Shown here: positions 47,892 through 58,712 of the stretch, one piece after another
How positions within the stretch are numbered: the stretch's first letter is position 1
Layout: each line of letters begins with the position of its first letter
Origin: Sympetrum striolatum
Taxonomy: Eukaryota > Arthropoda > Insecta > Odonata > Libellulidae
DNA: 64,000 bases
NCBI GenBank assembly: GCA_947579665.1
Contig: OX388343.1
Coordinates: 103,297,657-103,361,656 of the forward strand
Direction of reading: 5' to 3'
The notes under the pieces: generated by a model
Told to the model about the DNA's origin: nothing
Databases searched by the model: none
What the model saw: the letters and a program-made list of their open reading frames with translations, nothing else
Position numbers and translations under genes: made by a program

Positions 47892-48533
47892 GTGGGCGCT
47901 CTAACGTGAAAACTATTGGTCGTATCAATACCAAACTTCATATATAGTATTGTGGTGTGTGCTGTCAGAGTTGATTAGGTTTTGAAGTAAATCGGTTTAC
48001 CGGAAGTCGAGCTTCATTCATCAAAGCTCAGTTCCGGTTTTCAATATATCTCCATAAATATGATGTATACGTATGTTGTATTTATTATAAAAGTTTTAGA
48101 TAATGTAATTTTCTATAACTTTTGTATTTAACATATTTTTGTATCACCGGTTGATTAGGAGTTATTCGTGAAATACCGATAAACCGGAAGTAGCTGTTAT
48201 GTACTTTGTGGACGCTCTAACATGAAAACTATTTGCTGTATCAACACCAAATTTCATATATAGTACTTTGCTTTATGTATTTAGAATTGATTAGTTTTTG
48301 GAGTAAATCGGTTAACCAAAAGTCGAGTTTCATTCTTCAAAGCTCATTTCCGGTTTTCAAAATATCTCCATAAATATGATATTTAGGTATATACTATTTC
48401 AAATAAAAGTTTTAGAAAATATAATTTACTATAACTTTTGCTTGAAACATATTTTTTTATCACTGATTGTTTAGGAGTTATTCATGAAATACTGATAAAC
48501 AGGAAGTTGCTGATTATGCACTTTGTGGGCGCT
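47892..48533 (+). repeat. Two ~317-bp tandem units
   Basis: Unit 1 begins at GTGGGCGCTCTAACGTGAAA (47892), unit 2 at GTGGACGCTCTAACATGAAA (near 48209), and a third start GTGGGCGCTCTA lies at 48525. The spacing is 317 and 316 bases. Shared internal landmarks include CTCCATAAATATGAT, TCCGGTTTTCAA and TAGGAGTTATTC. The units differ by scattered substitutions and small indels, so the duplication is not recent. Confidence 0.9.
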
Positions 48534-48621
48534 CTAGGCTCTATGGGCGAAAGGTCAATTTCTTCGTTTTTCATCGATCATGTCCCGAAAAACATTATCT
48601 GTAATGTTTGTGACGTCAAAG

Positions 48622-48624
<3 letters not shown>

Positions 48625-48656
<32 letters not shown>
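48625..48656. repeat. AT microsatellite
   Basis: An uninterrupted AT repeat of about 32 bases inside the composite element. The homologous point of the second copy (about 63885-63900) has only a short, impure TA stretch, so the array expanded in this copy. Confidence 0.95.
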
Positions 48657-48660
<4 letters not shown>

Positions 48661-48774
48661 CACTCATCTTCCAAGTTTAGATGGAATATAGAGTTCGAAA
48701 TTACTGTCGTAGATAAATATTTACATCTTATATATGGAGAAAGTCATGTGCTGGCCACATCAGATTTTTAAATA

Positions 48775-49139
48775 TAAGTTTCCTCTCGGTAAGAGTACTT
48801 TTCCGATATTTGGCACTATTTAACTGTGTCTTATATTCTGTTAAGGTACAGCTAGAAAAGTAAAAAATATTTAATGAACGTAGACCTGTCGGGATGCCCA
48901 AATTGCTAAATATGTCAAATGAATGGTAATTGATGATTTTATGAAGTGTTTTTTATTCTAAACCCAGTAGTCCGAAATCAAAATTACTTTCTTTTTCATT
49001 GGGTTACATCAATATTGTCCTGTATATTCTCCTGAGTAAAATGACTCCCAACTTTCGGAGTTTTCCTTTTAATCTCATTCACTGAAATGAAATAGCAGTA
49101 AAACCTCCATTAGTGTCCTTATGTGAAATTGTAGCTTAA
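48775..49139. other. Anonymous AT-rich DNA
   Basis: No gene or repeat recognised. Confidence 0.3.
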
Positions 49140-49215
49140 GTAACTGTGGGATATTTCCTAGATTTGAACTCGGTGCTAAGAAGCTGGTAAGTTTCTAATG
49201 CGATCATTTAATGTT
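49140..49215 (-). repeat. Possible tRNA-derived SINE head (minus strand)
   Basis: The minus strand carries a B-box-like GAGTTCAAATCT (49160-49171) preceded by CTTACCAGCTTCTTAGCACC, which resembles the anticodon-arm side of a tRNA-derived head. The A box is weak. It could be an old SINE or chance. Confidence 0.35.
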
Positions 49216-50114
49216 TGGAATATGAAACACCATGGCGAAACTGACTATACAGTTTGATATTGATGATTAGGATTGGGATATCATATTTTCATTTTATTGT
49301 TTTCAGCACAGTATTTTACCTGCTCTGCGGAAAACAAACGATTCTAACTCTATTTTTACAGCTACTCTCTAATTAATGACAAAGTTGGAAATCTAAAGTA
49401 TCACAGATATCATTTAATGTTATTGTTTTACTTAATTTTATAATCGTTCACATAAAACTAAACAAAACTCAATCATTTAGTTAAATTTCTTACACATTTT
49501 TATATCGAAAATCGCGTTTTAATTTAAAAAAAAGAATTGATTTGAATTAATACCATGTAAAAAATTTGGAAAAGTGCTTCCCTCATATTTTCTTCTAGGC
49601 TTGAGTAACGAGTAGACAATTTAGATTCATTGGGTGATTTGATATTTTGTGATGAGCAAGTTGCGTGTACTCGATGTCCCAAGATAAAATTCAAAGGAAA
49701 ATTCGGGAAAATCTCCATAGAGGATGCACTACCGACTTATCGTATTTTGAGGTTACCTTGTAGAGCAATGCAATTTATCTCAGATATTAAATTCACTAAA
49801 AAAGTGTTTGATTAAGCCAAAATTCCAATTATAGATAAATTCCAATTCATAAAAATAATGAGATAGAACATAATAATCCTGAATTCTAAACATTTAATTT
49901 ATAATTCAGCTACATTTTTAATTAAATTCGATTTCTTTATATCATGTTAATACTGATTTCTTTTTATCTTAAACACAGTAATATAGAATGGTATAGAACG
50001 TGGATAGTATTGAAGTTTGTCTTCCAATAGCATTATTTTGAAGGATTTTGATTTATGAGCGAGCAAAAATGCATGGGCATCTAAAATTGAAGTAGAGTAT
50101 CTGTAATGCTTGAT
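49216..50114. other. Anonymous AT-rich DNA
   Basis: No gene recognised. The overlapping plus and minus frames around 49524-49815 show no domain. Confidence 0.3.
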
Positions 50115-50154
50115 AAAATGTATGTATACTTACTATTAAGTATATATACATTTT
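50115..50154. repeat. 18-bp stem hairpin
   Basis: AAAATGTATGTATACTTA (50115-50132) pairs with TAAGTATATATACATTTT (50137-50154) at 17 of 18 positions around a 4-base loop. The sequence is very AT-rich and partly simple (TA/GT steps), so it may have arisen from a microsatellite. Confidence 0.6.
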
Positions 50155-50600
50155 CTCAAAAGAGATTTTATTTATGATCTGGATAATGTAGTATGTGATG
50201 TCCGTATTAAGTTATATGCTACATGATCCAGAGTTGATAAGACGTAATCACAATATGATATGTATAACTATGCGATTTTTTATCGTCTTTCTTCCAATAT
50301 TTTAAGATTTGAGGCCTTTTTGTTGTATTTAAAGAATCGTTTAGAATGTATGGCTAAGATTGGCAAATACCTTGGTTTTGTGTGAAAATTATCAAAATAG
50401 TTCCTGAAAATCTCGTAAAATTTTAAGCATTGGACAATTTAACAAATTTAGAAGGGGACAATGTGTAAGAAAGCATTCAACTCTTATTATTGGATAATAT
50501 AATATCCAATGGATATGAGTTATGCATTGTTCACATAATTATTCTTATTTTGGATTGATAAACTTGGATTGTTTCGATAGTAAAACGCTCTAAGACACAG
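50155..50600. other. Anonymous AT-rich DNA
   Basis: No gene or repeat recognised. Confidence 0.3.
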
Positions 50601-50719
50601 AATGAAAACACTTCGTACTTTTCCACAGAAAATTTATTTTGCGACCGATTTCATAAGCGAGCTTACACAAACCGGTCGCAAAATAAATTATCTGTGGAAA
50701 AGTACGAAGTGTTTTCATC
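50601..50719. mobile_element. Palindromic mini-element (MITE-like)
   Basis: Two 51-bp arms (50601-50651 and 50669-50719) are inverted copies with only about three mismatches. They contain AACACTTCGTACTTTTCCAC and TTTATTTTGCGACCG, and enclose 17 bp. The centre is non-coding. The near-identity of the arms and the abrupt ends suggest a foldback transposon or MITE. No target duplication could be fixed because the flanks differ. The superfamily is unknown. Confidence 0.78.
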
Positions 50720-53700
50720 CTGCAAATGGCTTTCCACGAAATCACGCCTTCTCATATCGATTATAGCTCTAAGATATTTTGAAATATTTTAATCTTAAGC
50801 TGTACAGGATTGTAAATTAATTTCAATTTCAATTTCATGCAATATTTATCCAAAATCCTTCTTTTGATCGTTTAATCTCAATCTTCTTTAATCAAATAGC
50901 GAACATTTCGTTATTTGCATTGAGTTACATTGATTCCGAACACCAAACTGATATCTCTGATTTTTCAATCCGAATCTTTCTTGGAATTTCAAATTTATTT
51001 TGAGTTTAGCTGAAGCCGAATTTGCAAGCTCTTCTCCTTTGCTTTCTCTTACTTTTACTTGACAGTTAATGCAATTGTGTATGAGACAAAGCCAAGAGAT
51101 TCAATTGTCAGTTAAATAGGAAATCCATTTTTCTTTGACGGAGGTGCGAAAGTTACGACGCGTCGTCATCTTGAATTTAATATCCCTAGTAACACCCTGG
51201 GATGGACTTTGAATTTGTTGGTTTTATTTAATTAGTATAAATTTTCAAAAAGAGTAAATTTTGGTTTTTTGAGTTTCTTCAAATCTACTGCCGCACGGCG
51301 TTTTTGACAACCTTCATGTAAACGATAGCTGATGATTTTTTATAAATCTTATGGCCATATTTATTATTACTGAACTTACCGACTTCATAGAATAAGTTGG
51401 AAAACTATTCTTAATTTTTATATTGAATTGTAACCTGTATTATTATTATTTATTTAGTTCAAATTTGTTTAAGTTGCGATATCTTGGCCAAAGATATTCT
51501 TTCGGTGTGTTAGTTTATTCGTATTCTAAAAAGGTCGGTGATTTATCCTGTATTAATTTTCACTTGTTTGAAAATTTAGCAAAGATAAATCATGGACACC
51601 AATAAGGAAAATATATTTTTCATTTAGAAAAGAGTAACTGAATAATCACGCGGAAAAGCACCAGAATTCCGTTGTTGCCGTAAATTGAATTGCACGAGCA
51701 TTTCAGTGGGCTGCGTGACTAATTGATAGTATAGGGCATTGTTTTATTTTTCATTAAATGCCTTGTTTGATTTATATTTTATCCCATCGCATTTTAACTC
51801 GGATATAAATATACTAATTTTAATTTTCAAGGAGAAATGAGTGTGTAATTGTGTGTCACTTTTAATGTAGCCATTTCATCCAATGTTTATTAACGATCGT
51901 GTGATTTAGAGATGGTAATGAATACGCGGAATCGTTTTCATTTGTTTTAGAACGCTTTTCTGCTTAAATTACCATTCTCATTTCTAGTAGATATTCAAAG
52001 GAAAACTGACTGTTTACTACGAAACTAACTAAATCCTTTAAAGAATAAAGGAACAGCAAATGATCGTGCGCAGTGCAGTTTTTTGCGAGTCATGATGTAT
52101 CCTTATACGAAATTCTTTCGTAAGTCAACCCGTTTGTGAAATCAAAACTTCCATTCCGTAATATTTTTCTTTTATTGAATTGAAGATTTATTTTTGTATA
52201 AGCGAAATAGATATTCCGCATTTAAATCATTGTATGATTTCCTAAGTAAATTAAATGTTTAATTGTATGAAACAGTAATCTGTTGTAAATCCCATATTAA
52301 CTTTAACCAACGACCAGTTTTAATGCCGTGCTAAATTTTCAGGTAGTGTAGAGAATAGATTTTCGTTTCGTATTTTGATGAAGAAATTTTACCAAGTCAC
52401 AACTGGGACAGTCCTAAATTTGTTTGTTCTGCGTGAAATTTTCAATTACACCGACCAAATAGTTTTCTAGTGTTCATCTCTGCTGTATATGTAGAAATGT
52501 TACTTTAGGAAGAGATTGAAAGAGAACTTACTCATTTTAATTTGATCTATTCTAATTTACCCCAAACATTTATAAATATTACAAAGGCATATATTTGAAT
52601 AATATTTAATATAGTGATTTAGAAACATTTATGCTGCACTTAACTGACCGCCTCAGCCTCTTTATGCGTATTAAGACTTGTAGTCTCAATCACCCCAATA
52701 AATATGTATTATCTTTATTATCGCTTCGATTTTAATTTAATTTACTTCGATACCATGCAATTTTTTCTCCGAGTACAGATAGCCATTTGGCTGCTATTTC
52801 GTGCAGAATATTTTCGATTCGGCATTTATCACGCGGTATTCTGCTCGCCCTTATTTTATGCATACGTCTATGCGTTAACGCCTCTTACTCTTCCTAATCA
52901 TTAGCTCATGAAGCCTTATTAATACATTTGTATCAAGTTAGCTCTGGCACGTCTGCTTTGTTATTATCATAGGCTTTTTTCAACATCTAGCACTAACTCT
53001 GCCTGATTAGAGCAGACGATATTTCTTAACTTCGTTAGGGAACATTAATTCCTTTACATTATACTTAATGTTACATTATGTTCTATCTCCTTCGAAATCA
53101 CCCCATAAATTTTAAGATTAGTATAATTTTCTACTTTAATAATTACCGTCGGCTTATTTTTATCCACCCGACGGTAGAAACTTCCGTAAGAGATGCAAAG
53201 AGCAATTAATTAAAATGAAATCTACTGAATTTTCAATTAAAATAAAGTTATGGAATCATAGCATTCATAATAATAGCATATTAGGGCCCAATTGACTGTT
53301 AAAGCTCGGCGTAGGTTTTATGAAAGAATTTTTGGCTCTATTCTGAACGGCCCAAAAATACTCTCATAGTAAATAAAACAAATGTTTTTGTATCGTTTAT
53401 ATACTTAGTTTCATTTCCGTAGTTAAATTAATTAACGAAAGGAAATGATTTTCCTACGAAATCGAGACAAGCGCCAATAGAGAATAAACAGAAGTGAAAT
53501 CTCATTTGGTACTGGAATATATTTTTGAAATAGATATGTGATAATAGAGACGACATTTTTGTAGTTTAAAGAAACCCATTTATTACGTTGAACAAGTCGA
53601 TTGTTGATTCCAAGCTTACGAGTTTTCGTGAAAGAATTAATTATGAGTTCAAACCCATTTTAAATAAATAGTAAGGCAATATTAGACTAAAACTATATAG

Positions 53701-54698
53701 TCACTTTGGAAAGCAATTTTATGTGATTCTAGCATCAGCCATGACGATTGCAAATTTACAGAGACAAACTTACGACGATATACGAGTCTTTGTTAATCGG
53801 AATTTGACCATGCACAGTTCTTTTGTCGCTATCACTTGCGTAGTGAAACGACAACGATATTTATCAGTGCAGGGAGAACAAAGAGAAAGGTTTTGAGAGA
53901 CATGCGGACAAGCAATACGAATGAGGTGTACAAGAGAATTGTTTTACCTCGAGTAAGAAACTAAAACGTGTCCCATTACACGTGTTGATAAAAATTGATC
54001 AAGTGTTTTTTGGCCTTTGGTTCCTACTTTTAGCGTTAAATTATACCATGATTGATTTTATAAAGCTTTATATTACTGGTACAGGATAATAACCAGTTTA
54101 ATACAAATCCGTAATGGAGCTCAATAAAATATACTCTAAGTTTTAACAATTTTCTGGAACCATTAAAAATGGGAACATAATGTACTTAAAGAAATTGTGC
54201 AAATAAACTATATAAAAGTGCTACTCATTCAGTTTGTAATTATTTGTTCTTACCTGAAAAAAGAATGTTTAAACTGATAAGATTTTAAATAAGTGCCAAG
54301 GATTAGAGAGATTAAAAATGAGTGGCACGAGAGCTGATCAACTTATGGTTCTACAATGGCCTTATCAGCTGGACCATTTAGACTATTTATCGTTCCAACA
54401 CAAATGCTGATACATAAGAGCTCATTGAGGCATCTATGTAATTATAGGCTAATTAATATCTCTGTAAGCATCGTTTATCAATATTTTAGGAAAAATTGTG
54501 GTTAGCACCTGATACTATATTTAGAAAAAGAGATAATTTCTAAATACCAATGAGGCTGTCAAGAAAAAAATCGAACGATGCACTGGGAAGCTTTGCTTTT
54601 ATACGAATTATAATCGTTACTTTCAATAGTTAAGAAATTTCTATGAAAGTAACGCTGATTAAAAGAGCATTTAGCGATTTTGGTGGGCTACATCTCAC
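50720..54698. other. Anonymous AT-rich DNA
   Basis: No gene recognised in about 4 kb. A small hairpin (ACCGTCGG with CCGACGGT) lies near 53146-53175. Confidence 0.35.
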
Positions 54699-56303
54699 AT
54701 GGTCCTACATCTTAAAAATAAGCCAAGGAGGAGTTCATACGGAATGAAACTGGGGTTTTCCATTATGACCTCTCATCTTAAATATTTATGGAGTAAAAAA
54801 TTGCTTTTAATCAACAAGACGTGCCATCGAAAAGCGTATTGGTCCATAGTTTTTCGCAAACCGAGATCGTTTGGAGAGGGTCGTACTCCGCCCCCTAAAA
54901 TCCGTAACTGGGATTTGGCCCTGCAGTGTCGCCGGAAATTCAAAATTAATATCGGGAGAGCAAGTCAGTGCAAGATTTCATTTCTTATTCCACACTCCAC
55001 TTCACATAACAACACGGTACAAATATCTTCACATCGGCCGACGTCGATTTTTATTATATTCCTCGGTTTAGGTAAAAATGCTCTAAAAATCAAGAGTCCG
55101 CCATTTTATTACATAAATTATGCAAATACTCATCTGTGATCATTGAAATCAAGTGATATGAAGCACAAAGTACTGGCTCATAACGTGGCGTATTGTTTTA
55201 TCTGATGATTTTCTTTTTACGGGTTCAGAAAACGTTTGAAGTTGAAGAATTTCGCGAAAAATCCAAACTTTGTCAACTTTGACCCTCTGTAGAATTTTAC
55301 CGCGCAAGAATCAACGTAAATGATTTGTATGGTTGGATGAATGTATACTTTATAATTTATATAATATAATACAATATAATTTATTCAGCAGTAACCATGC
55401 GAAGTTTCAAAGTCCACACTTTAAAAACCACCTTTGTATTTTCAGCCAGTTTTTTTCGATTCTATCTCACTGCCTTCCGTTTACCCAATTTGAGCTAAAC
55501 TTTGCCTTGTGCTCTTTGAGATCAGGATAGAATTACTCTGGAATTTTTATTAACTATTTTTTCTGGGTTTGAACCAAGATTTCCCTAAGAAATACATGTT
55601 AACTTCACTTTATCGTAGTATTTATTGAATTAGCCGTCACTGTGTGGAACTACACTTAGGTTGATATAAAAATTCAAAATAGAAACAAAAACTAAGTAAT
55701 TATATTTTATTTTGTTATATCTACCTTCAATTTATAGCTTATATACTCAATTAATTTGCCGAAAAAAAGAACTGAAATTGAATGAATGTCTTATTTTTGG
55801 TCTTAAAATATTTTCAATGAATCTATACGGCGAGTGTTAAGTAAAATTACACTAATTTGCTAAATTTTATGATTATAAACAACCATTCCCCACGACGACC
55901 AATTGTTTGATTTTTGCGATTTTCGTACCTGAGCTCATATAATTTCATGAAAAGAATTCATTGGAAGTTTAGGCCCTAAAGTAAGAACTAATGAGACCAT
56001 ACGGAGAAGAGGAAATTTTAAGAATAATTTTATGTACATACATCCGTAATTTATACATTTTTTATAAAAGCTTATGTCCTTGTTAAGAACCAACAGAAGT
56101 AGTTCAGCTAGATATCTCGAAGCAAGTTTACTGATACGAATCCAATTTTTAAATTCAAATATTGAATATATTAAGAAATATAAATTGTCTTAAATACTTA
56201 CGATATCATAGAGATCCTTTGTATGAAATTTAGTTTAGCGGTCAATTAAAGTAAATTTAGTTTCAATCACTTTAGCCTTCCCTTGGCCCAACTTCATCGC
56301 ACC
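54699..56303. other. Anonymous AT-rich DNA
   Basis: The 146-codon plus frame 54699-55139 is Lys/Ser/Ile-rich, has no recognised domain and overlaps another open frame, so I do not call it a gene. Otherwise nothing recognised. Confidence 0.3.
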
Positions 56304-56304
56304 A

Positions 56305-56340
56305 AACATAAGATAAAAATAACTGTCTTTATCTTATGTT
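56305..56340. repeat. Perfect 13-bp hairpin
   Basis: AACATAAGATAAA (56305-56317) and TTTATCTTATGTT (56328-56340) pair perfectly around a 10-base loop. It stands alone. Confidence 0.6.
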
Positions 56341-57528
56341 TGTTAAATTTAGTTTATTTGCAAGTAACAAAGTCAATTTTTAAGATGAATCTTCATTCTT
56401 TTCTCACAAATGCGCTGTAAATATATATTTTATAGCACGAGTAAGTAAATATATAATAACATATTCTATATCTCGCTCCTTCTACATGATCATCATCAAT
56501 GACCGTAGTAAGAATAGAGAATCATATTTTGTATGCCGCCAATTTGACCAAAAGAATGTAGAGGAATTTAGACGGGCAAATTCAAGAAGAAATTTTTAAT
56601 CAATCTACACAAACTAAGAGTAAGTTTTATCAGCATCGCACTCACAATTTGTTTGGTAGCCGTCAAGTTTTGTTTCCTCATCGGAAATTTACGGGCAGTT
56701 CCTCTATTCTCTATTATAATTTTGAATGTGATAGTTAATTTGTGAATGTTTGCCTTAAAGTCTAAAACAAATACTGTAAAACTGTCAAAATTGCATACTA
56801 TCACGGATCGACGGCCCGCATACTACACTTGTTTCCTTGTATCCATTAGTTTGTTTCTGTTCCTTACAAGACAAAGTGTTTTCATAAGAGCTGCATTCAA
56901 ATTTAATCGTTTTCCGTACCTATTTATGTAGAAAAACAAAATAAATATCAATCATTGTACTAGATTTAGGTAAGTTAGTAAATTTTGATAATTATCAAAA
57001 TTTTAGGTGGAAGTTCCTAAGTCTTCATTTTCTAAAATCTAAAGTTCAAATAGTTTAAATCCTCGAAAAAATTAATTGGACAGTGAACATAGGTCGAGTA
57101 AGTTTCATTTTAAAGGAATAGCACCCTTCTTAGTTTTCAAGGAGTATATATTTTTTAATCAAAGGGAATGGTTTCGTCTGAAAATAGACATCTTACGGTG
57201 TTTGTATTTTGCTATTTTGGTTTATTTGTTGACGAAACTATAATAATATATATTCTGTAGAAACTGCTAAGTGTATTACTGGTTTATGGTAGTTAAGTGA
57301 GGTTTTTTTAAAGGTCCATCCCTAGGCGCCGTTTTCGCAGCTTTATCACAGTTTTTTTCCCACGACTCGAGCTCGGAGCTGATAAGGGACCTCGACTTAT
57401 CAGTAAATATCAGCCTTTATCAATTGAGAGGTAAAGAAAGGCGTGCAGTACGATTTGAAAAGTTACGAACAATTGCAATCTACAACAATTTGATATCTTC
57501 GGCTTTTCCCTCGTCTTAAGACTAGTAC
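56341..57528. other. Anonymous AT-rich DNA
   Basis: No gene recognised. A short GC-richer patch with CGACTCGAGCTCGGAGC lies near 57363-57379. Confidence 0.3.
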
Positions 57529-57863
57529 ATGCGTCTTTTGATCTACGCTCTACGATAAAAATCAAGGTTTTTATGTTTTCTATAGAAATTACCCGGTGAG
57601 TTATGGCAACGCTGCATTGCCAGGAGATCCAGAGGCGAGAATTTAATGTATTTGAATGCGGAAGATATTCATATCCCTTTAATAGTTTGTTATTCATATC
57701 CATTTTACATACCAACCCAACCCAACCCAACCCCTCCCAACCCAACCCATCCCAACCCAACTCTCCTGGCAATGCAGCATTGACATAACTCACCAGGTAA
57801 TTTCTATAGAAAACATAAAAAACCTTAATTTTCATCGTAGAACGTAGATCAAAAGACGCATTA
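57529..57863. mobile_element. Long inverted-repeat element with CCCAA core
   Basis: A left arm of 98 bases (57529-57626) and a right arm of 101 bases (57763-57863) are inverted copies with few mismatches and small indels. They share ATGCGTCTTTTGATCTACG at the outer ends and GCTGCATTGCCAGGAG at the inner ends. The 136-bp interior carries the pentanucleotide array at 57712-57762. A TA lies outside each end (57526-57527 and 57862-57863), which could be a target duplication. No transposase is present. A foldback or MITE-type element is likely. Confidence 0.78.
57712..57762 (+). repeat. CCCAA (TTGGG) pentanucleotide array
   Basis: About ten CCCAA units run to the inner edge of the right arm, with two imperfect units (CCCCTCCCAA and CCCATCCCAA). 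On the minus strand this is TTGGG, a relative of the arthropod telomere unit TTAGG. Its position inside an inverted-repeat element suggests a microsatellite of the element rather than an interstitial telomere. Confidence 0.9.
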
Positions 57864-58680
57864 GATTTATGTTCCATTTTATTTTCATTGTATATGTTAG
57901 ATGATACAAGAATAGCGATAATTTAAATTTGCACCTTTGTCTTAGGTAGGATAGGGAACATTGGGTGGCCGCAAATAGTTGCAGTTTTGCCTGGCGTCAC
58001 GCACTCCTCAACGCTTCAAGTCGATTCGTTTTGCGATCGGCAGAATTTTAAGCGTTTCCAATCATTTCGCAAATAACTTGCATATTTTTGGTGAAATTAT
58101 TACATCATTTTATTGACAAACCTCGATTCATGAATCAATTTAGCTATTTTAATGAAGAATCTTCTGCGTAATGTTCAGTGTCACAGAATTCATTGCTACT
58201 TCCATTACAGGGTAAACTTTATTAATATTACTATTAGTTGATTTCTTGGTTATGTCCGTACAATTTGATGTTTTTGAAACTTTTGCCGGTGTTTCTATCA
58301 TCACTTGGGTGTGAACTTTGTAATCGATTTCAAAGAGTTTCTTAAAAAATCATAATTTGCGGTATGCCGTTCGTCCACATTCTCCGGCTGTGGGTCCTTT
58401 CTTGTTTTCTCGAAATACCGGGTGATGGGAAGAGGAACGCCGACAAAAATGGCTATTGGAGATTTAAATGTGTCCAGCTGGAAGCATTTACCCAACGTTA
58501 AGTTTTCGGACGTTTTCACTTAGTTTTGTTTTAACAGGGTTAATTTCCTTTGAGCAAATTTCAATGGTTTAGTTGGGACGAGGCTATCATTCCCAAAAGT
58601 AACCTCACTTGAAAATCAACTTGTTTCGAAAGAAATATGTAATCCAAAAGTCAAGTCTTAATTGTCTATGTGAGAACCCT
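57864..58680. other. Anonymous AT-rich DNA
   Basis: No gene or repeat recognised. Confidence 0.3.
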
Positions 58681-58712
58681 GCAAGCAGCCTTTCGGCGTG
58701 TGGCAGGGGGAA
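58681..58712 (+). repeat. Short dispersed repeat core, copy 2
   Basis: CCTTTCGGCGTGTGGCAGGG at 58689-58708 matches 17179-17198 with two differences, both C here and T there. See that entry. Confidence 0.4.

Larger units (their letters stand above)
47701..48774 (+). mobile_element. Composite repeat, ~1.07 kb, with internal units
   Basis: The block starts with ACTTTCTCCATATA (47701-47714), and a perfect inverted copy of those 14 bases lies at 48731-48744. About 30 further bases ending GCTGGCCACATCAGA belong to the element, because they recur in the second copy at 63771. Inside are a TG microsatellite (47827-47889) and two tandem units of about 317 bp starting near 47894 and 48211. The start of a third unit follows at 48527, then an AT microsatellite (48625-48656). 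Frames over it are microsatellite-driven and non-coding. It is probably a non-autonomous transposon or a satellite-carrying element. I cannot name the family. Confidence 0.75.

Noticed and set aside
47650..47947. Paired ~95-codon frames on both strands
   Set aside because: Their centre is the TG microsatellite read as Cys/Val or Thr/His repeats; chance frames over a mobile repeat.
54699..55139. 146-codon plus-strand frame as a gene
   Set aside because: No recognised motif, a second overlapping frame (54871-55071) and junk-like Lys/Ser/Ile composition.
55560..55590. B-box-like GGTTCAAACCC on the minus strand
   Set aside because: A single short motif without A box or family body, expected by chance in 64 kb.
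57410..57877. 155-codon minus-strand frame
   Set aside because: It is produced by reading through both arms of the inverted repeat and the TTGGG array, which gives the Gly-Leu-Gly-Trp runs. It is not a protein.
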